Below, piece after piece: positions 1-11,420 of a stretch of 64,000 nt of DNA. The stretch comes from Varanus komodoensis. Lineage: Eukaryota > Chordata > Lepidosauria > Squamata > Varanidae. Position 1 is the stretch's first letter; each line of letters opens with the position of its first letter. The notes beneath the pieces are model-generated. The model was not told where the DNA came from. It ran no database searches and was given only the letters and a program-made list of their open reading frames with translations. The DNA lies in NCBI RefSeq assembly GCF_004798865.1, contig NW_025335568.1:53361486-53425485 (forward strand). The letters run 5' to 3'. Both the position numbers and the translations under genes were made by a program.

Positions 1-3000
1 TAATTTATAAATAGCAAAGCTGTTACCATGTACAAAAGAAGAGTATTGCTTCCGATGAGGTACAAGCACCTGGGATGCTACTGGCACAATATGGACTTCG
101 AAATGGGGAAAAGAGAAAGTCTGTAGAAAGAGAGTGAAGGTCTGCCCATTGCTACATAGCAAGTGGCATAATATTTATGGATTGGGTACCATATTTTTAT
201 GGCAAATAAAAATACCATAGCATACCGTATTTACCTGGAGGAGGAAAAAAATCAAATGAGAAATGCAACTGCACTACACAATAAGATTTACATGTTCAGG
301 GAGAAAAATCCAGTAGTATAAATCTGCAATTGTGTATTTCTTGGGATTAGCTATTAGCATATTTGAAAAACAGAGTGTCCTTGTAAACTCAACAGATTTA
401 GGGCATCCATAAAACAAATGTTTGCTGAATCAAGCCCAGTGTCTATTCCTTGGCAAATTAATGCATCACATTTCATTTTTGAAGCAATAAATGCCATTTC
501 CAAGAGCATTTGCAGAAATAAAGTAGCCCTTTGGTATTATTCTTTCCCTGGAATTGCTCAATGGTCAGAAACAAGATAGACAGAGACAGAAAGAGAAAGA
601 GAGAGTGAAAGATTATTTCAGCATGACAGTCAATTTCGATGCAATCCAATGTAAGTTGAACCAGAAAAGACTCTGCCCTTCCACTCTTCTGGCTGGGGCA
701 AGAGGCCTTTTTCTATCTAAACTTGCCTGAGATTGCACCTTTCATTTAACACCCATCTTTAATTTTAGCTCTTTCTGGTGAATTAAGACAAAAATGTGGA
801 TGTTTACAAGGAACATGACTCACGCATGGCAAAGGACATTTCCTGGCTTCATTATACCAGGATACGGCAGGAATTAACCAGAGAATATGAGGCCAAAGAC
901 ATGAAAAACAGTTTTGTATTAGAAGTAACAGAATTAGAAGTAATGAGAAGTGAACAGACCTGTTGTTGTTGAACATAATAGTAACAATGCTATAACAAAT
1001 GCACTTAGCCCTTAAATCTAGCATTGCTCCCATATTTGGAGACAAAATACAATTCAGTCATGTGTCATGAAGTGCACACAGCAGGAGGTGAGAATTAAGC
1101 AATCCCCCCCCACAAATTCCTTCTCTATTGGGCTGCAGCCTAAAAAGGGAAAAAAACCCCTCCATTTATGCCAAAGGAGCCTCTCTTTTTATTATTTTTT
1201 TTAATCTCCTACAGGACAGGGGGCTGTTTCAAAATCACCCTACAAAACACATGTACATACTGGCTCCACAAAAATGTAGGGCAGTGGAAATGATTGACCA
1301 GGTAGTTTGAAAATGGGTGAACAGAAACAGCTGCATCTGTGAACCACTTGAATTAAACCCCAGGCAACAATCGGAGTTTCACTTCCAAAAAGGAGAGGCA
1401 ATATTGTTGCTGGCTACCTGTAAGTCACACGATCTGTACTGAATCCCAGACATGTGTGGAGCAGGCTGTGAAATGCATTCATGATCTCTCAAGTCAGACA
1501 CAGACCTCCACAAAAACCTCCACTCAGCGGTTCCGAACAAAGACATAGTCATACCCTCGTGGATCCAGGTACGTTGGCTGTGTCTGCCTCCTGGTTTGCC
1601 TTCCTGTCAGCTCCAGACCTGGGAGGGACAAATCTGTCACTTTTTCCCTCCCCGATTTTGTTTGCTGACTTGATTTCAATCTCAATTCTTTCACTCTCTT
1701 TCATAAAGAAATTTGCAAATTTTGGGAAGCGTGCACACAATATCATCCTTGCTCATCTGCACCAGCCATTTTCAACAGCCACTCCTAGCATGTGGGTCCC
1801 CTTGCAGTACGAGGGACTTGTGAGATAAAGGAAAGCAAGCGAGCGAGTGAGCAAGGCTATTTCAGCAGCACAAAAATGATTGAATGCACAGGGATGCAAA
1901 GCCTCGCTTTCTCCAACACTTCAGTGGTTTAATCTCACATTCCTTCTTTTCTATTTCTGAGGAAATGGGAGAATTTTGGTAACATCTTATTTAAAAACAT
2001 GAACCAAAAGAAATTCCTACCCATCCCACTTCCTAAGCAAGTTTAAATGTAAAAAAGGCCTTGCATAGCCATGGGCCTTTTTCTGTCTAAACGTGCTTTG
2101 GATTGTGCAATGTTAAGTTTCCATGTTTACAACGGACTACCATTGTAAGCATTGTAAGTCTTTTAAATTCTTTTTAAGTGAAATTTTTCCAACATAAATT
2201 TAATGAGAGACAAATTTAAGATAAATTTAGTTATTTTTTTAATTTTTAAAAAATAAAAATCTTTGATTTCTGCCAACTCTGCCTGTTGGGAAGGGAAAGT
2301 GGCACTGCTGTTTCTCCCTTTCTCCTGCCCTGCTGACATGAGCTGGACCCACATCAGACTGGATGGCTCTGAGAGAAAATGTGTTCAAAAAGACTTTTTT
2401 CAGTTCCTATATAAATGCAAATCTTGGCCATTCTTTTAAAAATTCTCATATTAATGCAGAACCAGGATGAAACAGACTCCTACACGTGCAGATCTGAAAC
2501 TGAATTGGCCTGGAATGAAGACTGATGGGTCTCTCCATCCATGGTGCCAGAGAAATAAAAGAGAAGGGCTTTAATAATGCATCGACAGTTCTCCATTTCA
2601 TTTGAGTTTCCCTCCCCTCATGTAGAAGCCTTGTTTTTCCATATTCTACCCATAGAGACACAGTCCATAAAGACAAGCAGAATTATTGATATTCCAAAGG
2701 CTATTCACAAACTGAAGGGTGCAATCCCACACGTGCTTAGCAGGAACAAAGCCCCCCAGCTTCCAGCATTTCCCGTTGCTTATTTAAATCCTGGTGGCTG
2801 CAGAGGGGGAAACAGCCTCTGCTCTGATGACATGATAAGCAGGAACTAAATGATCTGTCAGGAAGATTGATTTATGCTGTTGACACTCTCCAGGCAGTTG
2901 GTTGAGCCCTAACAAGGCAGGCAGTTGAACCCTGAATGCAGATGGGCCCACATCATTTCCTGATGAGGCATTGTAGTGCCTTTAAACACACACACACACC

Positions 3001-3984
3001 CCACTGTATGATATGCTGTTTTGCTTTTTCAATGTTTGCTGCTACAGTTGCCACTCAATAAGCTACACTCTTCCTACATTTGTCACTTTTTGGACTTGTT
3101 AGCAAAAAAATGAGACCTCCCCCGAAAACAAGACTCGGGCGTCTGGCTGTGTCTGTTTCTGATCTATGTCTTGAAATGTTGAACCTATTCACCTGGCACG
3201 CTGAGAGGTTAACACCCAACATCTGTTTAAAACAAAAGGGGCACAGTTCTGAAGGCATGACCTTCTGGCACAGTGTCATGTTGCAGCCCCAAATTAATGC
3301 ACCAGATGTCAAATGTCATGAGCAAGAAATATCAAGCCAGAGAAGAAGCGCTCGAGGAATTTCCTGGCTACTGGCATCCTTCTAGGTTTGGAAGCAAATA
3401 TTCCTGATAGAATGAAAAATTGACGTCTGTCTGATTGACAGTGACAGATGCAAATGTGCCAAATCTCATGGCAAACAAGGGCAACGTTTAAGAAAGGTAC
3501 ATCATGGAACTTCATGCCTTTTGTGGGAAGATCTGACCATTTTTCAGAAGCAAGGATTTCTATGTCTGTGCAGGCTGCTAGCCGTGATGGCTGGACCTGA
3601 CCTCCAGTGTCTGAAGTAGGGTGGCTCCTGCGGCTTGTGGGCTTTTCATGGAGGTGTCAGTGCCCCACAGCCCTTGGTCTGATTCAGCGTGGCTTTTCTT
3701 GTGTTCTTGCCAGGTCCAGGTCTGAGGAGCCCTCAGGCAAGACGACTTCGGGCTGTGTGTGCCACCAGTGCCTTGTGCTGCTCACTTGTCAGGGCAGGAA
3801 GAGCTCACTGGGAAAGTGGACAGTGCTCAGCTGGTGCATGCTGAGAGCTGAAGGCCTTTTCTCCATCTACGCTTGCATAGAATTGCGCTCAGGGAAGACC
3901 AAGCTGGTGCGTGTGGTGTCATAAGTCTGACCTGAGGATGCCCAGCAGAGAGACTGTCAGTGCAAGTCCATAAAGGGCTTATTT
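1..3984. other. Unassigned non-coding stretch
   Basis: I see no gene and no repeat family that I can name here. Open frames are short and have no recognisable domain. There is a purine-rich GA patch near 571-610, an AT-rich patch near 2160-2280 and a short CA run near 2985. The sequence near 2718-2760 (starting gtgcaatcccacacgtgctt) resembles one half of the short 'gcaatcctatgcatg' palindromic repeat seen elsewhere in the window, but it is too diverged to call. Confidence 0.4.
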
Positions 3985-4205
3985 AGAAGCATAGAAACAG
4001 AGCGAGTCAGAAGGGGCCTCCCGGGCCATCTAGTCTGACTGCCGGCTCCAGCTGGCTGCACTCTTGACATGCCCACCATGTGCATGCCCAGCCTATCCTT
4101 GAACATCCTCACCACTGGGGCTTCAACGGCCTCTCGTGGAAGCCCATTCCATACCTAGGGGTCCTAACTGTCAGGAAGTATTTCCTGGCATCCAAACTGA
4201 ACCTT
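3985..4205 (-). mobile_element. CR1 LINE 3' end, type with 'tagaaacatagaaac' tail
   Basis: This is a 5'-truncated CR1 retrotransposon read on the minus strand, so its 3' end lies at the left. The left edge is a short tail (gcatagaaacagagcgagtc), followed by 'gggccatctagtctgac', a phrase shared with the copies at 37938 and 52893. Further right, the wording matches the CR1 C-terminal and 3'UTR region (ggaagcccattcc, tcaggaagtatttcctggca). It is the longest of the three copies of this subfamily in the window. There is no reverse transcriptase core, so it is inactive. Subfamily naming would need a library search. Confidence 0.75.
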
Positions 4206-4289
4206 GATTTATTATTTATTCTGATGGTGGTGGTTGCTGCTGCTATCATCATCATCTGGGTAACAGAGTAGGGGATAACTGCCTAAGGA

Positions 4290-5340
4290 AGTTTACAGCA
4301 CAATCCTTTGGCTGCTAGAAAGTGTCTAGATGGCCCCAGCATAATTTGGTGAAATTTGCTTGGGTGGCAGGAGACCAGACAGAGGCACGGGGACCATGGC
4401 AGCAGGACTGGAGGCAGGGCAGAGTCAAACGTCCAGTGCGGAGGTCCAACAGCAAAGTCCAAGAGGTAGTCACGGAGCAGGCCAGAGTCAGGCACCAGAA
4501 AGACGAAGAGAGGCGCAGGTACCTTGAGGCAGGACAACCAGCAGGTACATGGCAAGGCGGGATACAGGGTCAGGGAGGAGGCGGGAGCTGAACCACTGCA
4601 AGCAGGTAAGCCTGCACTGCTGAGGCAGCACAGCAAGGCTGGTTCCATGCAAGGGTCCATGAGGCCAGGGTCAGGCAAGGTGCAGGAGCCAAACCACACC
4701 GCAGAAGGCCTGCATTGCCCAGATGAGACAGCAAGGTGGGCACTACTGGCAAAGTGCAGACACTGCTGCGAACAGGAAGAGCTGTGTTGCAGAGGGTAGT
4801 TCTCAAGGGAAGGACTGGCTTTCACATAGCTCTTCCACCAGCTGGGCCTCATCAAGAGACGAATTGCTCCGGCAGATACCAAGATGGGCTTCTGTTTCCG
4901 GCCACCAGCTGGAGCTCCAGAGCAGCCAGACCCAGACAGGAACAAACGGCAGCATTTCATCGGAGTCCTTCACGGGCTCAGGTTCCAACTGAAACAGGTT
5001 AACCAAGCAGGAGCCAGCAGAATAATCCAGGACAGCGCTCTTAAGCATGGGGTGCAAGGCATGCAGAAGTCCAAGATTCAAGGATGATCCAGCAAATAAG
5101 TGCTCAGGATTGTCAACACTGTACCAATGAACTCTTGTTCCTCCACATCGGCTTCTCCGCAGGAGCAAAGTGACTAGAGTTCCTCACTTGTTCGTCCAAC
5201 CTGAGCTAGCCCAGAGTTGAGAATGGCATCTCACAGCTCTCTCCACCTCCCTTTTCATACATTGGCATTGCTATTGGTAATAAGGGTGGGCTATGTCTGT
5301 TCTTCAGCAGAATCTACCTCTCCCTTGCATCAGGTAGGGG
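4290..5340 (-). repeat. Possible LTR-derived block (minus strand), gypsy-like
   Basis: Read on the minus strand, this block is rich in short 'cctgac', 'ctgcc' and 'cctgg' phrases, a composition common in vertebrate gypsy LTRs. It shares 'caaggtacctgc' and nearby wording with the block at 14699-15241, which lies in the opposite orientation. It carries minus-strand open frames of up to 225 codons, but their low-complexity Cys/Leu/Pro/Ser content argues that they are by-products of composition. No clear LTR pair, primer-binding site or internal gene was found, and it looks broken and old. It could also be an unrelated composite repeat. Confidence 0.3.
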
Positions 5341-5361
5341 TGATTCAGACCTTCCTGGGGT

Positions 5362-5510
5362 GGCTCTGTCTGGGTGGTCTCATGCCTGATCTTGGAAGCT
5401 AAGCAGGGTCAGGCCTGGTTGGAATCTGGATGGAAGGCTTGCGTCCTGCATTGAGCAGGGGGTTGGACCCAATGGCCTTCTAGGTTCCTTCCAACTGTAT
5501 GATTCCACAG
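5362..5510 (+). mobile_element. 5S rRNA-derived SINE with CR1-type tail (copy 1)
   Basis: The head matches the internal promoter region of 5S rRNA: ggaagctaagcagggtc, then aggcctggtt, then ctggatgg, which correspond to the A-box, intermediate element and C-box order. The 3' part (ttggacccaatggcctt, then ttccaactgtatgattcca) is the same tail seen on the CR1 copies ending at 15873 and 49941. This is therefore a chimera of a pol III 5S head and a LINE tail, not a 5S gene: the 5S homology stops in the middle of the gene. The likely partner for mobilisation is CR1. The left edge is uncertain by about 15 bases. Confidence 0.8.
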
Positions 5511-5651
5511 TTCTGTGAGTGGAGTCTACTCTGCAATCAGGCAGAAACAAATTCCCAGAACCTTGCAACACCAAACTAGACCAAGCCCCAAGCTGGGTAT
5601 TTCTGACTGTAAATCAAACCCTTTGTCTGAGACCACAGCCTTGAGAGGTGC

Positions 5652-5882
5652 AGTTGGGCATGATTTTAGTTGTTGTTGCTTGTTGCTAGTCACAAATTTG
5701 TGTCTGACCCATTGTGACCCCATGGACAATATTCCTCCAGGCCTTCCTGTCCTCCACCATCCCCTGGAGTCCACTTAAGCTCACACCAACTGCTTCAGTG
5801 ACTCATCTATCCACCTCATTCTCTGCCGACCCCTTCTTCCTTTCCCGTCAATTGTTCCCAGCATTAGGCTTTTTAGTTGTTA
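5652..5882 (-). mobile_element. BovB/RTE LINE 3' end
   Basis: On the minus strand this reads as the end of the BovB reverse-transcriptase ORF and its short 3'UTR. The phrase 'RRGRQRMRW' can be read there, a hallmark of the BovB C-terminal region, followed by wording equivalent to 'ccatggggtcacaatgggtc'. The 3' edge, at the left, is a CAA-rich tail, as expected for RTE elements. The copy is strongly 5'-truncated. Its 3' wording differs from the BovB at 18594, so at least two BovB lineages are present. Confidence 0.8.
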
Positions 5883-7674
5883 GTTGTCTAGCAAAAATAT
5901 TGCATTGCAGTGTAATGGAGAATTATCAAAGGAAAGAGTCACGAGAAATGAAACTACAGCCAATCGGATCTCAGGTTATTCTCAGACCCACGGTACAATA
6001 TATCTCCCAAGCATTTGGGCCTCTTCCCTCTCCTGCAGCCAGTCCCCACTTCAGCACTTCAACACCCTCTATTCATCACTTCCACAGCCTGATGCTTTGG
6101 ACTGTTTCTATCCAGAGCCTCTTTCTTCGGTCTTCTTGGCATAATCTTACTCCGTGCAGCTTTCCAGAAAGGCAGGGCTCCTTCACCAACACAAGACTGC
6201 AGCTCTCTCCCACACCTGCTTAAATCCAATGGAGCCTCATTTTGCCATGGGAATAACTTCAGCTCCAAAATAAAGATAAATGGGGTGTAAAAAGAAGGAA
6301 GGGGAGAATGTGGCGAAACTTGCTAGCTTTCTGCCAAGCATGCATTTTGCCTGTGGCAGAGAATGTATCAAGTCACCCCAAGCCAGAACCATAAGCTCCG
6401 AGATTTTTCACAGGGAAAAGTCAGGATGCATTTGTAACCCTCCAATTCACCTAGCCGGACCCACTGCTTTAAAGCGCTTTCGGCTGCTTACTTAATATTC
6501 ATAGACAGCTCTGTTCTGCCTTGCAAGTGCTCTGCCTCGCTTGCCTTCCACCAATTAAAAGGCCTGCAAGCTGTGTTTTTGGTTTGGTTGAAGATACGAT
6601 TGAGAAAGCAAGCACAGATCCCCTGCAACATCCTGGTTATGGCTACCCATAGCATGAACATGTGAGAGAACAAGCCAGTGTGCTCTCTTCCAGTCACATT
6701 CCCAAAGACCAAAACAGTCCAGGGAAGTTTAGCATGATGACAAATGCCCAGTTCTGGAGTCTTGAGCAGTGCCTTCCCCTTGGGTCACAACTCTGCATTG
6801 TTCCTCGTACAGCAACCCAATATTGAATTTAGCTATCATGGTAAACAACCCAGGCATGGAAGGGTGCTTAGTCTGGTAGGGGTGGGTGGAAACTAGCATG
6901 CTCACATGTTCATAGCTGCTCTCAGTTATCATGGGTTTAAACGAGCTACAAACTACAGTGGGGCCATAATACATGAGTAGCAGACTGAGGTGTCACACAG
7001 GTCTCCTGGTCAGTGTTTCCCACTATAGGGAGATGTTTGGTATGTTTTATTTAAACTCTACTTATTATTTCTACATTCACATGTATGCATATCAATTAAT
7101 GCATGTAAACATTATAAAAACTGGATTCCTCTTCTGCCTTCATAAGTGGCCACCCTGATTGTAGAAGTGGGAGATGCAGAGATCTGGGTTTTTTCTTTAA
7201 AAAAATATTATTATTATTTTACAGAGAGGGAGAACATGAAGTTGCTCTGAGGAATGCTAGCCCCATCAGACACCATGCACAGACACGCAAAAAAAATTAA
7301 ATGATCTCTCCGGAAAGATTTGTTTAATGTATTCATCTCAGTTCTTCAAGTATATCAATTTCTTAATGACATCATGAATACAATATTTCTCCTGCTAGAA
7401 AGAAGGCTGTTTGTACTGGCAAATGCCTTCGTGGTACTGTGACAGGCTACAATACTCTGCAACCTGAGCAAAAGAGGACTGTAATACCTGGAGACACTGG
7501 TAGGATATATAAACCCCCCAGGTTTGAAATCCCAAGCATATTTGCCTGAAAGAAAAGAGCTGTTGAAATCAATGGGAGTTCCACATAACCAGCCGAGACG
7601 CTGTTATTTATGACTAGCTGCTGCTAAGGAAGAATCAGCAGAGCTTCTGCAAAGGGAAGTCCCTCTCACTAACC
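5883..7674. other. Unassigned non-coding stretch
   Basis: No gene or named repeat is visible. Around 6825-6960 there are opposed short motifs (atcatggtaaac and atcatgggtttaaac) that might be part of an old palindromic element. The remainder is ordinary AT-leaning sequence. Confidence 0.35.
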
Positions 7675-8622
7675 TTTTAATGTATGAAGAATGTCAGTAA
7701 ACTCATGGGCAGCAGTGATCTGACAGACACTGTTTACTTGGATTTCCAAAAGGCTTTTGGCAGAGTCCTTCCTCAAAGTCTCCTGAGCAAACTTATCAGT
7801 CATAGAAGAGGATGGGTGGTCTTACAGATCAGTTATTTGCCAAGGAGAGAGCAGAAATGAATGGTAACTTGTCCCAGTAGAAGGATGTAAACAGTGCAGT
7901 CCTCAAAAGATTTGCATTTGGACTGTTGATTTTTAACTTGTTCATAAATCGCTGGAATTATGAATGAGGAGCAAGGTGACCCGTCAGGCTGATCATACAA
8001 ACTTTTATTTTGGGGCATTACAACAAAAACAGGCTCATGAAGAGCCCTGGAAGTCAGTCTGGAAGGATGAGCATGGAAATAGTTCATGCACTTTAATGTA
8101 AGCAAGTATCAAGTAATGCATCTTGCAGCCAAATATCACACTGATGGCAACTGAGCTGGCTCTGAGTGACCAAGGAAGCACATTGTAGAGCTGGAAAAGG
8201 TGCTGAAAGGGGCAGTGAAAATGATCCAATGGTTGTAGAATCTCTGATGAAGAAGCGTGTGCAGTGTGTGGAGCTGCTCGGCATTTAATACAAGCTCGGC
8301 AAGGCATGGCAGATGTGTACAAACTTACGCACGACATGGAGAAAGTGGAGAGGGAGGCATTTTCCTCACCCTCTCAGAATACTATAGCCCAAGGTCATCT
8401 GCTGAAGTGCCTGGAGAGATACTCAGGCCAGGTATGGAAGCCTCTCTTCACACAGCGCATAGTTGACTACTGGATTTCCTTCCAGCGAGCACAGTGATGG
8501 CCACCAACTTGGATGGCTTTCAAAGAGGGTTAGACCAGTTGGAGGCTATCAGTGGCTGCTATTCATGTGGCTGTATATTACCTCCATTGTTTTTGGTGGC
8601 AGCCTCATGTCAGGAGCCATGT
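7675..8622 (+). mobile_element. CR1/L3-like LINE, 3' portion with internal deletion
   Basis: The plus strand follows the 3' third of a CR1/L3-type ORF2 and UTR. It starts with the 'ttggatttccaaaaggctttt' region (LDFQKAF of the RT) and passes through 'cattgtagagctggaaaagg'. It then runs through 'catggagaaagtggagaggg', and ends with 'gatggccaccaacttggatggcttt' and 'ggctatcagtggctgc'. Near 8160-8180 the text jumps from the region before the RT thumb to the 'attgtagagctgg' phrase, so about 300 bases of the usual element appear to be missing. It is related to the minus-strand copy at 46052-46606. It is non-functional, and moderately old by its divergence from what I recall of the family. Confidence 0.75.
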
Positions 8623-9452
8623 TTCTCCCTCCAAGCAATATCAGCCACACCAGCAATCCTTTGCTTGATGATCTTTATTATTATTCCATATATTCGGAGC
8701 ACACACACAGTGCGTATACACACACAGAGCACACACAGTATATATTCCATATATTCGGAGCACACACAAAGTGAAGCGTTGAACCCTTTCCATCATGGAT
8801 TTCCTGAAGCTCTTCCTATGAGCCCTTCTGTGCTTGCATCCTGGAGGCAGCACTTCCACTCTCCCTCGTTGTGCTCCTAGCTGGGCCTCCCTTCAGCGAG
8901 GATGGCAAGTGACCAGGTCTACCGTTTCAGAGGACAGAGCTTCTCCATCAGAGACGCTTCCCATTTCGCTGTTTCCTCCTTCAGACTGTGGTTCCTCAGC
9001 GTTCCCATGGCCAGGTTGACTGTTCTGCTCGGGCTGCTCTCCAGCACTGCTGCCTCCCGTCGGGTCTCAGGCCCTTGAAGCACAGCCGGGAGCTGGGCCA
9101 TTTCGAAACCAGTCTCATCCTCCAAATCCGAATCTGAATCACCAGCACAGCCGAAGTTTGGCAGGATGCATGCACACATCAGTTTCTGGGGAGCATGGGT
9201 ATGAAGGTACTCTTGCTGTTATGGGTTTCCCCGAGGAGCCTTGATTTCAAATGGCTCTTCTTGTTTCTTATGTTGCTTTGAATGGATCATGCCAAGACCT
9301 GATACAAGCACCCAAATCTCACATGCTTCATATGCAAATGGACAGTATGCATTTGCCAATTTTATTAAAACGACTTCACAACTAGCAACTATGTTATGTA
9401 ACAATATTTTGTTTGTAAAGCAACAAAATGTACCATTTTTCCTTTTATGCTG
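8623..9452. other. Unassigned non-coding stretch
   Basis: Apart from the CA-rich duplication at 8684-8767, I recognise nothing here. The open frames are short and have no identifiable domains. Confidence 0.35.
8684..8767. repeat. Short tandem duplication with CA repeats
   Basis: The phrase ttccatatattcggagcaca occurs at 8684 and again at 8745, a period of about 61 bases, with CA-rich sequence between. It is a local duplication inside simple-sequence DNA. Confidence 0.85.
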
Positions 9453-9532
9453 CAGTCATGTTTCCTCTTACCTGGGAGTAAGTTCCCGAGACTCAATGGG
9501 TCTTTTTCGTAGCCATGCATAAGATGGTACTG
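9453..9532. repeat. Short interspersed palindromic repeat, 'gggagtaagt' type
   Basis: The phrases cctgggagtaagttccc, gactcaatgggtc and gccatgcataaga follow the pattern of a short palindromic repeat common in reptile DNA, whose arms read like 'gcaatcctatgcatg' and 'gggagtaagtcccat'. Only one arm and the centre are clear. Similar wording appears near 52420 and 55110. This is identified from memory of the pattern, not a library match. Confidence 0.45.
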
Positions 9533-10039
9533 TTAATATTTTTTAAAGGTCAAACTATCCATTTCATTTATTGCAGATTATCTGGGAAATTTTCTGTGGA
9601 GTATGCTGATAAATTGACACACTGCATTCCATTGAGCTTGCTTGCTCTGTTTATTTAGTGGTTGAGTAGCATTTGAATCCTGAGAAATTACCCTACATGG
9701 GTCACATAGGGACAATGCAGCTTCCAGACTCTTCCCCCCTTTTTTCCATTGGTTAGGGGAAGTATTGTGCTCAGAAAATAATAAGGAAATTCTTAAACCA
9801 CTGAATATCCCAATCCACTTGGAGAATTCAAACAAATAACACAGCAGCTTGTCCATTTTTTAAAACCATGCTCAATTTGCTTCATCGGTTGTTTCAGTGT
9901 TTTCATAAATTTACTCAAATGTACTCATAAATTTACACATTTTAAAATATAGTCCATGATAAATAATAATAATTCTATTAAGCCTTTCATATCCAAAGGA
10001 CATTACTAAATGATTGAATATTTAATCATAAAACATGCA
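9533..10039. other. Unassigned AT-rich stretch
   Basis: No gene is visible. Around 9895-9955 there are repeated 'cataaatttac' phrases that may be a fragment of the periodic T-rich repeat described at 15890. Confidence 0.3.
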
Positions 10040-10196
10040 AATGTGGCACTTAGGCTCCTCTACCGGGAAAAGCTGGCTATGTAGAGACCAGGCAGAGGGT
10101 CTTTTCCGTGATGGCACCATATCACTACACTTTGAAGTGTAACTGGCACTACTGTCATTTCAGTACCAGGTTAAAACTTTTCCATTTGCTCAACAG
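10040..10196 (+). mobile_element. L2-type LINE fragment, end of ORF2
   Basis: The wording 'gagggtcttttccgtgatgg', then 'actggcac' and 'ccaggttaaaacttttccat', matches the last part of L2-type ORF2 (the 'AFSVVAP..LWN' and 'FRRRLKTFLF' region) on the plus strand. It is diverged and lacks a clean 3' tail. It is directly followed by another L2 end in the opposite orientation. Confidence 0.6.
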
Positions 10197-10203
10197 CATC
10201 AGT

Positions 10204-10385
10204 TGTTGTTGCTGTTGCTATTGCTAAATTTCTATACTACTACTTGCCATAAAAGGCTTTCAGGGCAGTTTACAAAATATATTAATACAAGATACAAGAC
10301 ACAATAAAATACAATATAAAACAGGGTACAAGAATTCAAAACAAAACAAGATCAGAGCAGCTACATGAGGCAATAAACACAACCA
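10204..10385 (-). mobile_element. L2-type LINE 3' tail
   Basis: On the minus strand this gives the typical L2 3'UTR: the complement of 'ggctttcagggcagtttacaa' precedes an AT-rich run with many 'aatacaa' units. It pairs head to head with the plus-strand L2 fragment ending at 10196. Confidence 0.55.
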
Positions 10386-11056
10386 TTTACAAACTGTATG
10401 AAGTTTCTAAAACAATCCCTTGAAGGGGCTGTGGGGGGCCCTCCCATGGAGATGGGAACTGGCCAGAGTTCTGGTCCTCGTCAAAGAAGCCCAGTGTGCC
10501 AATGCACAGCACACAGCTGCCCCAGCGCACAGATGCCGGTCCCTTTCAGAGTGACACTGGCCACCTGTTGGCTGGGGAGCGGCCAACATGCATGTGGGCA
10601 TCTATGGAATATATACAGTTATTTAGAAATATGTGCATGTCTCCATTCCTTTTCAAACACAGGGCAATGGACAAAATGCATGAGAATAACAATGCAAATA
10701 ATAAAGCTAAAACCAGTCACATGGAAAATCTGCCACACTAGGTATTAAAATCAGCAGATGCTCAGGAATGCAGATAAAATTTCGACTGATGCCTGAACAC
10801 CAGGAAGGATGGCGCCTGCTGGACTGCAAGGGGGACAGGGCACCACCACAGAAAAGGCCCTTTCCCTGGTTGCCTGGATCAGATGCTCTTGCGCAGGCGA
10901 CAGGAAAACCAGGTGGCCCTGATGGGCAGCTCACATGCACGGGCAGGCCGATCTGTCAGAAGGCTCTTGCGCTGTGCTAGCCTGCATGTTCAGTCTGGAT
11001 GCAGCCACTTGGATACTGTCACTGGGCAGCCACATGGACACTGCATGCCTGAATGA
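10386..11056. other. Unassigned stretch
   Basis: No gene or repeat family was recognised. The sequence becomes GC-richer towards the right, before repeat R1 copy A, with few CpG pairs, so it does not resemble a CpG island. Confidence 0.35.
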
Positions 11057-11420
11057 GGGATGCATGGGAGTCCATTCCGGGGGTGGGCATCTGTCCGATC
11101 GCCTGGGCGCTGCTCCCCAGCCTCTAGCCTGCTTTCCTGCAGCCAGGAGTCTACCTTCCTGGGGAGCACACCCAGGGTGCCTGCAGGCGCTTGGCTGTGC
11201 GAGCTGCGCAGGTGGCATCCCTCTTCCATGCGCACGACTTGCAGCCTTCATTCTGCTGCACACAAAGTGCAAGGAGGTTTCCAGATGAGCACCAGAAGTT
11301 CCGTGAGCAGATGTGGATTTCCTCTTGGCTGGACTCACTTTCTAAGGCTGGGTCAAGCACAAGAGGAAGCCTGCAGGCTGAAGAGGGACGGATTCCGGGG
11401 AGCTATTGGTCCAAATAGTT
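11057..11420 (+). repeat. Unclassified interspersed repeat R1, copy A
   Basis: This is one of three related blocks in the window. Phrases shared with copy C include 'gcagccaggagtctaccttc' (in C: gcagccaggggccaacttcc), 'cttgcagccttcattctgct' and 'ggctggactcactttctaag' (in C: ggcttggctcacttcctaag). The left end starts with ggga, as in B and C. I see no coding potential and no pol III box, so it is more likely a non-autonomous DNA element than a SINE. Both ends are approximate, and I found no flanking direct repeat for this copy. Confidence 0.6.

Noticed and set aside
4283-4960. 225-codon open frame on the minus strand
   Set aside because: Its protein is a low-complexity Cys/Leu/Pro/Ser mixture produced by a C/T-rich repeat, overlapping frames are open on both strands, and no domain is visible.
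5371-5440. 5S rRNA gene
   Set aside because: Only the internal promoter part of 5S is present and it runs into a LINE-type tail, so it is a SINE.
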